Below are positions 26,106-35,568 of a stretch of DNA of 64,000 bases, in pieces (the stretch's first letter is position 1; each line of letters starts with the position of its first letter). The notes beneath the pieces were generated by a model. It did not search any database and had not been told where the DNA came from. It saw nothing but the letters and a program-made list of their open reading frames with translations. The position numbers were made by a program, and so were the translations under genes. The stretch covers positions 1 through 64,000 of the forward strand of contig NZ_JACOPQ010000008.1 of assembly GCF_014287675.1 (NCBI RefSeq), read 5' to 3'. The stretch is from Lawsonibacter faecis (lineage in GTDB: Bacteria > Bacillota > Clostridia > Oscillospirales > Oscillospiraceae).

Positions 26106-26779
26106 GCGGCGGCCCCCTTTGTGATGGCGCCCCTGGGCCATGTAATCTTTTCGACCGACCGGTAGGTGTCCGTCTGCACGGTTTCACCCGTGGCCGGATC
26201 GTTCTCCGTCACATGGCGCTCCTCATCGTGGGACGCCGAGGCGGCGGGGACGGTCAGCGTCACGCTCTGACGGCCGCCGTCCGTCCCGTCGCCGACGCTG
26301 AGCGTCACGGTGACGGTGTATTTGTCATCCCCCAGACCGTCGCTGACTGTGAGGCGGGCGGACACATCGTCCAGCCCCTCCGCCTCTATCGTCAGCTCGA
26401 CCGGAGATGCCGTTTCCCCCTTGGAAACAGCAGCGGCCGCCGCCGCCAGCGCGGGCTGTAAGGCCTTCGTTTCGGCGGTTTCCAGGTTGCGGGACACGAT
26501 GCTTTCCTCGCGGGGAATGCCGTCTGCGCCGGTCACCACGGTCGTGGTGGCGGTGATGGTAAAGCTGGTTTCATTCAGGATATCCCGCAGCGCCTCCGCC
26601 GCGGAGGAGGCGGTCAGGTAATCCTGCTGGGTCTGCCGCTGGCTTGCGATCCGGCCCGCGCTGGCGGTGGCGGCGGTGAGGACTACGCCGCCCACTGTCA
26701 GGCAAAGCAGAAAAAAGACCATGGCCAGGAGGATGGAGGCCCCCCTCTCGCTCTTCAGTTTGGCCCGCAGGCAGTTCAT
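26102..26779 (-). CDS. PilX-like pilus protein with N-terminal membrane helix
   Basis: A 225-residue protein starting MNCLRAKLKSERGASILLAM: a basic stretch, Gly at the cleavage position, then a hydrophobic helix (about 15-35). This is like PilX/GspK-type minor pilins, but the Glu at mature position 5 is absent. The soluble part is rich in Thr/Ala/Val and has coil-like and beta segments. It starts 20 bp after the stop of the giant prepilin with a GAGGAGG site. A structural role at the pilus tip complex is inferred. Confidence 0.75.
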   Translation of the reverse strand: MNCLRAKLKSERGASILLAMVFFLLCLTVGGVVLTAATASAGRIASQRQTQQDYLTASSAAEALRDILNETSFTITATTTVVTGADGIPREESIVSRNLETAETKALQPALAAAAAAVSKGETASPVELTIEAEGLDDVSARLTVSDGLGDDKYTVTVTLSVGDGTDGGRQSVTLTVPAASASHDEERHVTENDPATGETVQTDTYRSVEKITWPRGAITKGAAA

Positions 26780-26799
26780 GGGGCCGCCTCCTCTCCCTC

Positions 26800-29700
26800 T
26801 TATTTCCACCAGCTCCCCCAGTGGGTAAACGGCTTCGTCCCGCAGCCCGCGCCGGAGAGCGCGGGATAGGGGTATTTCTCCCGGCTCTGGTAGTAGAGCA
26901 TATTTTCCAGGGCCGGTCCCATGGAGGGGAAGGCCTTCAGCCGGTTCTCCGCTTTGGCAAAGTCCCCGTCCGTCCAGCGGGTAATCCCGATGTACCCGTA
27001 GTCGCAGTAAGGGTCGGCCCCCGGCGCGCCGGCGCCGTAGTTGACCGCCCCGCCGGCCCCGCCCGGCTCGGTATACCGGAAATAGCCGTTGATGGTCATG
27101 GTGGCGGGCATGTCGTGGGGCTTCCAATCCATCGGCGGGTCCGCCTTCAGGACGTAGTAGCGCGTTCCATAGGCATTGGAGGTCCCCACATTCATAAAGC
27201 CCTCGTAATACTTTTGCTCCGAGTTCACATAGCGGTAGGCCGGAATACGCGCGCTTTTCCCGGCCTCGGCCTTCCCGGCGTACGCCTCCAGGTCCTCCGT
27301 GCACCAGTACACCACAATGTCCTTCCCCTCTCTGCGGGCCATCCAGGTGCCGTCCTGAAGCTCGGGGTAGCGCTGCATGGTCTGAACCACGTTCCAGGTG
27401 ACCGCGCCGCCGGGGGATTTGACCAGCCCGGTGCCGCGGTCCCACTCCCCCTTGACCAGGCGCTCCTCGCCCACGACGTTGGAGTCAATCTGGATGGTGC
27501 TGTCGGCCAGGTACTCGGTCACGCTCCTGCAGTCGTCGTCGTTGAAGGTGACGCTCCCGTCGTCGTGGAACTCGGCGGTGGCGGAGGAGTCCATCCGGTT
27601 GATGACCTTGGTGGTCTGGAGCACATTGTAGAAGGTCGCCATCGCGGCCAGGATATGGTTCTTTTCGGTCTCCTCGGCGGCCAGGCCCACGCCCTCGCCC
27701 AGGAAGCCGCCGGTGCTGCCCGACCGTGCGCCGTCCGGGACGGTCACCGTGCCAACGGAGTAGGCGGACAGAATCGTCCCCGCGTCGGAGCGGCCCACAA
27801 AGCCGGCGGCGGCTCCTTCGCCGGACACCGTCACGTTTCCTGCGGCATAGCAGCCCGTCAGCAGCGGAATTACCCCGCCCTCCCCGCTCCCCTTCAGGGT
27901 ATGGCCCACAAAACCGCCGACCAGGCCGCCCTCAGCCTCTACCCGCCCGGAGGCGTAGCTCTGCTCCACGCGGCCGGAGACGACCTGCCCGGCAAAGCCG
28001 CCGGTGCCGCCCTTCTCCCCGCTCACCGGGACGGCGGCGAAGCATTCCAGGATATCGGCCTCTCTGCCCGTGAGGGAGCCTGCGAAGCCGCCGGTGCCGC
28101 CCGACCCGTGGCCGGAGACCACAATCCCGCCCTGGGAGCCCCGCGACTTCAGCCACCCGGACATGCGCACGTCGCAGCTGCGGATTTCGCCCTGGGTGAT
28201 GCTGCCCACAAAGCCGCCCGTATCGCCCCAGCCCTCGACCCGCTTCACATTGTCCACGGAGCAGTCGGAAAGGATGCCCGCGCTGGCGCCCACAAAGCCG
28301 CCGGTGCCGCCGCTGCCGCCCGTCACGGAGAGCATCCCGCTTTCTTCATTTTTACCGCAGAGCACTGTATTTGCGCCCAAAAGCACCGTATTCCCGCCCA
28401 GACGGCCCAGGAAGCCGCCCACGTCGGCGGTCCCGGTACGGCTCAGGTCCAGACTGACGCCCGCGAGGCTCCCGCCGGGAAGGGTGACGATCAGCTTGTT
28501 GGTGCTGTCCGCGCCCGCGCCGGCTGCCAGCGAGCCGATGTATCCGCCGAAAGCCGCGCCGCCGGCGCCGCCGGTCTCCCCGCTCCAGAACAGAGCGCAG
28601 TCTTCCGCCTCCAGGCTCTCTTCCGTCAGGGTGATGGGGCACAGCGCCCGGATGCGGCCGAAGAAGAGGCCGTAGGCGCTCTCCCCCTCCGCTCCGGAGG
28701 CATAGACCTCGCAGCCGTCCAGCTCCACACTGCCCAGGGTCAGGACGGCGTCCTTGCGGTCGTTATAAAGGTTGCCGATGAAGGCGGCGCCGCCGTGGCC
28801 AATCAGGTTTTTGCTGCCCGTCATCCCCTCCACCGTCACCTTGGTATCCTCCACGGAGATCTCCTCCAGGGAGACCGCCCCTCCGCCGCGGGTGTTCAGG
28901 ATGAGCGCCCCGGCAAAGCCGCCGGTGCCGAAGGTGATGTTCCGGTCGCTGCTGGTGCCGACGGCGGGGATTTCGCTGAGGGTGCTCACCCGGGCGTCCT
29001 CCAGCTCAATGTCGCCCTCCAGCGAGATCGCCGCCTCGTTGATGATCTGGCCGAAGACGCCGCCGGCCAGGCGGGATGCGGCGACCGCCGCGCCGGTCAC
29101 CTCCAGATCCGCCACCGTCCCACCGGACAGCCGTCCCACCGCGCCGCCGGCCAGAGCGCCGGCGGTAATTTCGGCCCGCTTTACTTCAATGTTCTCCAGA
29201 ACGGTCTCCGCACCGCTGACACTGCCCGCCAGCCCGCCAGCCCGGGTGCCGGACCGGTGGCTGACGGATACGTTTTCCACCGTCAGGCCGGTAATCTGCG
29301 CGTTCCTCACATAGCCGAACACACCGGAGCCGTCGGCGGCGGTATAGGTCAGATTGGCGAGGGTTCTCCGGGACTTTTCCCCGTCCTCCCCTTCCGCCGC
29401 CTTGCCATGGTAAGCGCCCTGGAACTCCACGGCGGCGGAGCCGATGGGGTCGGTCAGCACCCGGTACGGCTGATAGCTGGCGTCGGCGGTCAGGTTGGCG
29501 TCGAAATAGGTGGTGGTATACCGGCAGTCCTCTCCCAGATCCAGATCCCGCTCCTGCACGTAGGTGCGCTGCGCACCCCAATAAGCGCTGTTGACCTGGG
29601 CCGCCAGGGAGGCGAAGTGCCGCTCCGTGCGGATACAGGCGGTGACGCCGCCCTCCACCGACGGCTCCTGGTTGACCGCAATGGCCGACTTGGCAAAGTG

Positions 29701-32700
29701 GGGGCTGTACCAGAAGGTGCGCTCCCGCCCCGCGGCGTCCCGGACGGTCAGGTACTGGTAGAAGCGGCGCTCCGCCGTCCCGGCGGACACCGTCATCCGC
29801 CCGGAGAGGAACAGGGGCAGGTACTCCGCCTGCACGCCGTCCTTGGTGAGGCTGATGGTCTTGCCGCTGCCCAGCGGCTTCCCTCCATACTCCACGTCTA
29901 TGTTCTTCTTGGCGTCATGATAGGTAAATTCCGCGGCGGTCTTCAGGTAGTTTCTGGTGAGCACGGTGCCGGCTCCGCTGCGCCAGCTGGCAGTGAGGTA
30001 TTTCTCATTGGTCAGCTGAGGGAAGGGGATGCCGTTGTAGTGATTGCTGTTTTTCCCGTCCTCCCGGAACAGCAGCGCATAGCCGTCCTGGATGATGGGC
30101 AGGTCGTCCCGCAGCTGCGACTCATCCAGCCCCAGGCCGGGATGATAAAACGCGATGGTGTAGCGCCCGTTCTTCTCCCGATAGACCTCATAGTACGCCA
30201 TCTCCAGATTGGCAAGGTCGCTCAGGGGCCAGTCGCCGTAGTGGTCCAGGGCGGAGATGAGGGGGAAGGGGTACGTCTTGCCCTTCAGGGAGGCGGACTC
30301 CGGATGGGACCGGGCGGCGGTGGCCTTGGTCCAGGACGCGCCCAGATTCAGGGCGCTCAGCTCGTCATAGCTCATCGGCACGCCGGCCTCGGCCCTGGTG
30401 CTGGCGCTCAGGTCCTCCTGCTCCAGATAATAGCAGCTTCCGATATTCAGGGACCCGCTTTTGTACATAAAATTGTTGATTTCCCTGCCGGAGATGGAGG
30501 AGAGCGCGGCATAGCACCGGGACAGGCTGCCGCCCCATGAATTCTCCAGCAGGAAGCCGGCTGCACTGTCGGCGGCCTCCACGCTGAGCAGGGCATAGCA
30601 GTCGCTGATGGCGCCGGTACTGCTGACGGCGAAGCCCGCAGCCTGCCTGCCGGAAACATGGTTGTCGGCGTAGCTGCCCTGGACTGCACCGTTGACGACG
30701 CCGCCCACCAGTCCGGCGGCGGAGCCTTCCGGCGCGGCGACTTCGGCGTTTGCCGCAAAGCAGTTGACGATTTTGCCGTCCCTGCTCTCGCACACCAGCC
30801 CGGCGGCCATGCCGCCGGAGGCCTTCACGCTCACGCCGTCGACCCCGCAGAAGCTTATATTGCCGTTTATGTTTTGACCCACCAGCCCGGCGGCCGCGCC
30901 ATTGGGAACGCTGATGGAGGAGTCGGCCACGGTGCAGTTTAGGACGGAACCGTTGTTGAGCTCGGCCAGAATGCCGCCGCTGCCGCCATTCAGAGTCATA
31001 TCCGCCCGCTCGATACGGATGTTCCGCACCGTGACGCCATAATTTATGCCGGCAAAGAGCGGCTGGTCCAGCCCTGTGATCTTCTGGCCTTCTCCGCCGT
31101 CTATCACGCTGCCGCTCCAGGTCGTCGGGGTGACAGAGGTCCACTGCTCCATCCGGATATCATGGGTCTGGAGCCAATAGGAATTGCCGCCCGCCTGAAT
31201 GCTCATATTGGAAATCTGGGGCTGAGTCCTCAGCTCAAACGGATAGTCCGAGGTGCCCAGCTTACCGACGTCCTCCCCGCTGACAACAGTTTTCGCAAAC
31301 AGGGGGTTAAAATAATAGGTTGCCGCCAGCTTCCCCGACCAGAAGCCCTCCTCTTTCTGCTCCAGAGCCACATAGCGGCCGGAATTGGTTTTCTTGGAGA
31401 GGATATTCAGCGTCTCGTCTGTAAAGGGATAGAGGACTCCGGCCTCCTCCAGCGGTATCGCGGCTGCGAACAGATTGGTAAGGGTGGCGCCGTCAGCCAC
31501 ATAGTAGTATTTATCCGGGGCGGCGCCGCCGCTTGAGGCCAGAATGCCGTACGACGCGTGGATAATGGATACCTCGTTGCCCTTCAGCGTGGACACGTAC
31601 TGCCCGCCTGCGAGACCCGCCAGGCCGTAGGCGCCGTCGCTGTACGCTTCATAGTAGACGACCCCCTTGAACGCGCCGTCATCCTCGGGCTCCGGCTCGG
31701 CGGGCCAGTCGCCGTAGTGGATTAGGCCCCTCAGCCCCGGGAAGGGATAGCCGCCTGTGCCGCCGTAAGGCTTTGAGGTCATGCTTGCGGCGGCAATCCA
31801 TGCGCCGCCGTTGGCGGCAAAGCAGGTTTTCAGCTCGCCGTAGGTCAGCGCCCTGCCGAAGCCGTCGGCGCTCTGGCTGGGTTCGGACCCATCCCAATAA
31901 AAGGAGTTGAACGCGTACCCGCCCGGGGCGAGGCCGTAGGTTCTGCCGCTCCCCGGGGCGAACCGGGCGGCGCTGTAGCAGTCCGTTATCTGTACGTCGC
32001 TTCCGCCGGTCAGCAGGCCCGCCGCCACGTCGCCCTTGAGCTGTCCCAGGGCGTAGCAGTTTTTCACATCGGCGCTGCCGAGCGCCGTGCCAGCGAGCCC
32101 GCCGGCGTTGCTCCCGGAGGAGACGCCGCCCTGCCACACTCCGCCGTCCAGCCAGCCGCTGTCGGCATAGCAGTTCAAGACGCCGCCCCCCGTCAGCAGC
32201 CCCACGAGGCCGCCCGCGGTGCTGCCCGCACCCGTGGCAACGACGGACGGCACGCTGGCGGAGCAGTTCCTAATCTCGCAGCCATCAGCGGCGCCGATCA
32301 GACCGCCCACCGCCCCCGCCGCGGTGATCCGGCGCCCGGCGAAATCCCCCTCGGCATAGACCTGGCAGTTTTCCACCGTGGTATTCCGGGCGTACCCAAT
32401 CAGGCCCCCCGTGGAGCCGGACGCCCCCGAGATGGAGATATTCTTCAGGCGGACGTTGGCCACCTCTCCGCCTCTCATCTCGGCAAAAAGCCCCCCGTTC
32501 CCCCCATCGCTTTGGATGGAAAGGCCCGAGATGCTGTTCCCCCGCCCGTCAAAGGCAGTCAGGGCTTGGTTGACAATCGGCTGAAAATTTCCGGCGCCGT
32601 CCCAGATAATCTCTTTGTTCTGGACGGCGGCGGCGACCCCCGCCTCCACCCCGGAGAACGCCCGGCTCAGATTCTGCAGGTGGCGCCTGTTGGCCACATC

Positions 32701-33663
32701 CACCGTCCCGCCTTCTCTGCCGCCGAACAGGCTGTTTGCATACCGATTGCTCTCCGCGCCCGGCCAGTCGGCCTTATCCGTGCCGGTGGCGGCGACCGAT
32801 ACGGTCACGCACAGGTCGGCCCCCGGCGCGATCCCGCTGCCGGAATACAGCGCTTGAAACTGTTTTCCGCTTTCGAGGCTGTCCAGCAGGAGCTTATAGT
32901 AAGCGGCGCCGTCTCCGGTCTCATACGTCAGCAGGCCCGGGTATCGGTTCCAAACCTGACTCTGATCGCTATCCCGGAAGCGAAATACCGCCGCTTTGCC
33001 GGGGTCGCCGGCGTCCGCCACGGTAACGGTGTATTCCGTCGCCTGGGCCGGTATCAGCTTGACGTAGAACTGATCCTTCTCCCCGTCGTCCAAAATGTAG
33101 AAGTCCGGCAGATCGCACTGGCCGATCTCCGGCCGCTTGACCGCGGAGCCGCCGTAGTAGCCCAGCATGGGCGAATGCGTCCTGCGCTCTCCCCTGTCCT
33201 CCCGCGGTAATCCGCCGGGGTATCCGGTTATTTCCGCCTCGGCGTAAAAGACGCCGTAGACCATGGCGGTCTCCCGGTTGTACTCAATGATGTAGAAGCC
33301 GCCCCGCACCGTCTCGTCGATGGACCCGGCGGGCAGGAGCGCGCCGGCCCCGTCCTGGGTGACGTAGCGGTAGCCCCTGCCCCCGCCCCAATCCAGTCCG
33401 GTGACGCCGAAGTCCCCCGGCTGCTCCATCTGCGTCCCGTTGAGGCTGTCCAGCGCCCCGGCGGAGCGCAGGGCGGTCAGCCGGTTCTGGGCGGCTGCGA
33501 AAATCTCCCTGGCGCAGTCGTCCAGCTCGGTCATTTTCAGGTTCGCCCGGATTGAGACGACGGACGGTATTGCCACACCCAGCAGAATCACAAGGATTCC
33601 GACGGCCACCAGCATCTCCGCCATGGTAAAGCCGGCCCGGCCCCTGCCGCCGCGTTTACCCAC
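26800..33663 (-). CDS. Giant modular prepilin/adhesin with GLUG-like beta-helix repeats
   Basis: A 2287-residue protein, one uninterrupted frame. The N-terminus has a canonical prepilin signal GRAGFTMAEMLVAVGILVI: glycine cleavage site, mature Phe, Glu at position 5, then the pilin alpha-1 helix. After a pilin-like domain (to about 300) come three stretches rich in repeats of the type GGLIGY/GGLVG...V.NCYA, which are GLUG-like beta-helix rungs (about 330-560, 780-1070 and 1370-2000). Three module ends carry the same closing motif, Y-P-(F/Y)-P-x-L followed later by H-(Y/W)-G-x-W, near residues 640, 1135 and 2280. The start is GTG at 33661-33663 with AAGGGG upstream. It heads the minor-pilin operon opposite pilB. 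It is presumably processed by PilD and displayed on the pilus as adhesin; the ligand is unknown. Confidence 0.88.
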   Translation of the reverse strand: MGKRGGRGRAGFTMAEMLVAVGILVILLGVAIPSVVSIRANLKMTELDDCAREIFAAAQNRLTALRSAGALDSLNGTQMEQPGDFGVTGLDWGGGRGYRYVTQDGAGALLPAGSIDETVRGGFYIIEYNRETAMVYGVFYAEAEITGYPGGLPREDRGERRTHSPMLGYYGGSAVKRPEIGQCDLPDFYILDDGEKDQFYVKLIPAQATEYTVTVADAGDPGKAAVFRFRDSDQSQVWNRYPGLLTYETGDGAAYYKLLLDSLESGKQFQALYSGSGIAPGADLCVTVSVAATGTDKADWPGAESNRYANSLFGGREGGTVDVANRRHLQNLSRAFSGVEAGVAAAVQNKEIIWDGAGNFQPIVNQALTAFDGRGNSISGLSIQSDGGNGGLFAEMRGGEVANVRLKNISISGASGSTGGLIGYARNTTVENCQVYAEGDFAGRRITAAGAVGGLIGAADGCEIRNCSASVPSVVATGAGSTAGGLVGLLTGGGVLNCYADSGWLDGGVWQGGVSSGSNAGGLAGTALGSADVKNCYALGQLKGDVAAGLLTGGSDVQITDCYSAARFAPGSGRTYGLAPGGYAFNSFYWDGSEPSQSADGFGRALTYGELKTCFAANGGAWIAAASMTSKPYGGTGGYPFPGLRGLIHYGDWPAEPEPEDDGAFKGVVYYEAYSDGAYGLAGLAGGQYVSTLKGNEVSIIHASYGILASSGGAAPDKYYYVADGATLTNLFAAAIPLEEAGVLYPFTDETLNILSKKTNSGRYVALEQKEEGFWSGKLAATYYFNPLFAKTVVSGEDVGKLGTSDYPFELRTQPQISNMSIQAGGNSYWLQTHDIRMEQWTSVTPTTWSGSVIDGGEGQKITGLDQPLFAGINYGVTVRNIRIERADMTLNGGSGGILAELNNGSVLNCTVADSSISVPNGAAAGLVGQNINGNISFCGVDGVSVKASGGMAAGLVCESRDGKIVNCFAANAEVAAPEGSAAGLVGGVVNGAVQGSYADNHVSGRQAAGFAVSSTGAISDCYALLSVEAADSAAGFLLENSWGGSLSRCYAALSSISGREINNFMYKSGSLNIGSCYYLEQEDLSASTRAEAGVPMSYDELSALNLGASWTKATAARSHPESASLKGKTYPFPLISALDHYGDWPLSDLANLEMAYYEVYREKNGRYTIAFYHPGLGLDESQLRDDLPIIQDGYALLFREDGKNSNHYNGIPFPQLTNEKYLTASWRSGAGTVLTRNYLKTAAEFTYHDAKKNIDVEYGGKPLGSGKTISLTKDGVQAEYLPLFLSGRMTVSAGTAERRFYQYLTVRDAAGRERTFWYSPHFAKSAIAVNQEPSVEGGVTACIRTERHFASLAAQVNSAYWGAQRTYVQERDLDLGEDCRYTTTYFDANLTADASYQPYRVLTDPIGSAAVEFQGAYHGKAAEGEDGEKSRRTLANLTYTAADGSGVFGYVRNAQITGLTVENVSVSHRSGTRAGGLAGSVSGAETVLENIEVKRAEITAGALAGGAVGRLSGGTVADLEVTGAAVAASRLAGGVFGQIINEAAISLEGDIELEDARVSTLSEIPAVGTSSDRNITFGTGGFAGALILNTRGGGAVSLEEISVEDTKVTVEGMTGSKNLIGHGGAAFIGNLYNDRKDAVLTLGSVELDGCEVYASGAEGESAYGLFFGRIRALCPITLTEESLEAEDCALFWSGETGGAGGAAFGGYIGSLAAGAGADSTNKLIVTLPGGSLAGVSLDLSRTGTADVGGFLGRLGGNTVLLGANTVLCGKNEESGMLSVTGGSGGTGGFVGASAGILSDCSVDNVKRVEGWGDTGGFVGSITQGEIRSCDVRMSGWLKSRGSQGGIVVSGHGSGGTGGFAGSLTGREADILECFAAVPVSGEKGGTGGFAGQVVSGRVEQSYASGRVEAEGGLVGGFVGHTLKGSGEGGVIPLLTGCYAAGNVTVSGEGAAAGFVGRSDAGTILSAYSVGTVTVPDGARSGSTGGFLGEGVGLAAEETEKNHILAAMATFYNVLQTTKVINRMDSSATAEFHDDGSVTFNDDDCRSVTEYLADSTIQIDSNVVGEERLVKGEWDRGTGLVKSPGGAVTWNVVQTMQRYPELQDGTWMARREGKDIVVYWCTEDLEAYAGKAEAGKSARIPAYRYVNSEQKYYEGFMNVGTSNAYGTRYYVLKADPPMDWKPHDMPATMTINGYFRYTEPGGAGGAVNYGAGAPGADPYCDYGYIGITRWTDGDFAKAENRLKAFPSMGPALENMLYYQSREKYPYPALSGAGCGTKPFTHWGSWWK

Positions 33664-33703
33664 ATCCGCTCACCCCTTGCCGACATCTTTTCTCTTGTGC
33701 TTC

Positions 33704-33732
33704 AATATAACATCAATGAGCCGAAATGTAAA
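33704..33732 (-). promoter_or_regulatory. Promoter for the giant prepilin operon
   Basis: TTTACA (33727-33732) and TATATT (33704-33709) are separated by 17 bp on the minus strand, about 40 bp before the GTG start. Confidence 0.65.
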
Positions 33733-33777
33733 CAAAACCATCTTCTGTGGAATCCCTGCGCTTTCCTGTGATTTTCC

Positions 33778-33806
33778 TTGCATTCCGAAGGGCGGACGAG
33801 TATAAT
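33778..33806 (+). promoter_or_regulatory. Promoter for the pilB operon
   Basis: TTGCAT (33778-33783), a 17-bp spacer and TATAAT (33801-33806) lie 68 bp before the pilB start. The two divergent pilus promoters share a 211-bp region. Confidence 0.65.
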
Positions 33807-33874
33807 TAGAAAAAAATTTGGTTTTTCGCCTTGATACTTGTAACTGGGAGCCGCCCGGGGAGGGAGCTGCGGAC

Positions 33875-35557
33875 ATGGCATACGAACGCCTGGGTGATCT
33901 GCTGATGAATATCGGCCTTATCAGCCATGAGGAGCTGGACCGCGCGCTCTCGCTGCAGAAGGGCTCCAAAAAGCGCCTGGGCGACATTCTGACGGAAAAC
34001 GGCTTTATCACCGAGCAGCAGCTTATCGAGGCGCTGGAGCTCCAGCTGGGCATTGAGTTCATCGACCTCTCCAAGACCGTCCCCCCGCCGGAGATGGCGC
34101 AGGTGCTCTCCAAAAACATCGCCAGGAAGTACGACGTGGTCCCGGTCCGCGTGGACCGCGACTCCATCTATCTGGCCATGAGCGACCCGCTGAACTTCGT
34201 CGCCGTGGAGGAGGTCAAAACCGCCACCCGCAAGCGGGTGGTGCCCATGATCGCCACCGGCGAGGCGGTGTCCCGGGCCATTATGACCCTCTACGGCAAC
34301 GAGGGCGCGGCCCGGGCCATTGAGGACATGAAGCGGGAGGCCCGTGACAGCGACGCGGCCCCCGTCAGCAGCGTCAGCATTCTCGACAGCGACGTACAGT
34401 CCGCCCCCACCGTGCGGCTGGTCAACTCCATCATTGAGCGCGCCGTGGTGGAGCGGGCCAGCGATATTCACCTGGAGCCCCAGGAGGGCGAGGTACGGGT
34501 CCGGATGCGGATTGACGGCCTGCTGCGCAACATCCTCACCGTGCCCAAGAGCCTGCAGTCCTCGGTCATCTCCCGGCTGAAGGTCATGGGCGGCATGGAC
34601 ATCGCCGAGCGGAAGGTCCCCCAGGACGGGCGGGCCAACATCACCGTCCGCCACGGCGAGGTGGACCTGCGCATGTCCACCCTCCCCACCATCTACGGGG
34701 AAAAATTCGTCATCCGCCTGCTGGACAAGAACGTCCAGCTTCTGGATACCGCCGCCCTGGGCCTTGCCGGACTGGACCTCGCCAAGTACAATGAGCTCAT
34801 GACCGCCCAGAGCGGCGTCCTCCTCATTGTGGGCCCCACCGGCTCGGGCAAATCCTCCACCATGTACACCATGCTCCGCCAGCTCAACACCGAGCAGGTG
34901 AATCTGGTCACCCTGGAGGACCCGGTGGAGTACCACCTGGACGGCATCAGCCAGGTGCAGATCAACGAGAAGACGGGCATGACCTTCTCCGAGGGCCTGC
35001 GCTCCATCCTCCGCCAGGACCCGGACATCATCGCCGTGGGCGAGATCCGGGACGGCGAGACCGCCAGCATCGCCATGCGGGCCGCCATCACCGGCCACCT
35101 GGTCCTCTCCACCGTCCACACCAGCAACGCCGCCGCCGCCATCGACCGCCTGCTGGACATCGGCGTGGAGCCCTATCTGATTGCGGGCGCCCTGCGGGGC
35201 GTCATCTCCCAGCGGCTGGTGCGGCGGGTCTGCCCCCAGTGCCGCCGGGAATATACGCCTCCCGAGGCCGATCTGGAGTCCCTGGGGCTGGACGGCAGCC
35301 ACACCTTCTACCACGGCGTGGGCTGCCCCATGTGCTTCCACACCGGCTACCGGGGCCGGACGGGCGTGTTTGAAATCCTGCCCATCCGCCGGGAGCTGCG
35401 CCGGGGCATCGCCGACGGGCTGGACCGGGAGCGTCTGCGCGCCCTCATCGGCCAGAGCGATTTCGTCTCCCTGGCCGACAACTGCCGCCGGCTGGTGCTG
35501 GAGGGCGTCACCACCGTGGGGGAGGCCCTGCGGGTCATCAACTCCGCGGATCTGTGA
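33875..35557 (+). CDS. pilB: Type IV pilus assembly ATPase PilB
   Basis: Hexameric cytoplasmic motor that powers pilin polymerisation; 560 residues. An N-terminal MshEN/GspE-N domain (about 1-150, LGDILTENGFITEQQL) is followed by the ATPase core: Walker A GPTGSGKSST near residue 321, Asp box EDPVEYHLDG, Walker B-region DPDIIAVGEIRD and His box STVHTSNA. The tetra-cysteine zinc site is CPQC (near 453) and CPMC (near 485). The start MAYERLGDLL has a GGGAGGG site; the frame is open 19 codons earlier. First gene of the plus pilus operon. Confidence 0.96.
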   Translation: MAYERLGDLLMNIGLISHEELDRALSLQKGSKKRLGDILTENGFITEQQLIEALELQLGIEFIDLSKTVPPPEMAQVLSKNIARKYDVVPVRVDRDSIYLAMSDPLNFVAVEEVKTATRKRVVPMIATGEAVSRAIMTLYGNEGAARAIEDMKREARDSDAAPVSSVSILDSDVQSAPTVRLVNSIIERAVVERASDIHLEPQEGEVRVRMRIDGLLRNILTVPKSLQSSVISRLKVMGGMDIAERKVPQDGRANITVRHGEVDLRMSTLPTIYGEKFVIRLLDKNVQLLDTAALGLAGLDLAKYNELMTAQSGVLLIVGPTGSGKSSTMYTMLRQLNTEQVNLVTLEDPVEYHLDGISQVQINEKTGMTFSEGLRSILRQDPDIIAVGEIRDGETASIAMRAAITGHLVLSTVHTSNAAAAIDRLLDIGVEPYLIAGALRGVISQRLVRRVCPQCRREYTPPEADLESLGLDGSHTFYHGVGCPMCFHTGYRGRTGVFEILPIRRELRRGIADGLDRERLRALIGQSDFVSLADNCRRLVLEGVTTVGEALRVINSADL

Positions 35558-35568
35558 GGTAATAGCTG

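Noticed and set aside
26821..30540. A 1239-residue open frame on the plus strand opposite the giant prepilin
   Set aside because: It is antisense to a gene with clear domains, has no recognisable protein motif and a His/Val/Ala/Gly-heavy composition typical of the reverse frame of GC-rich genes.
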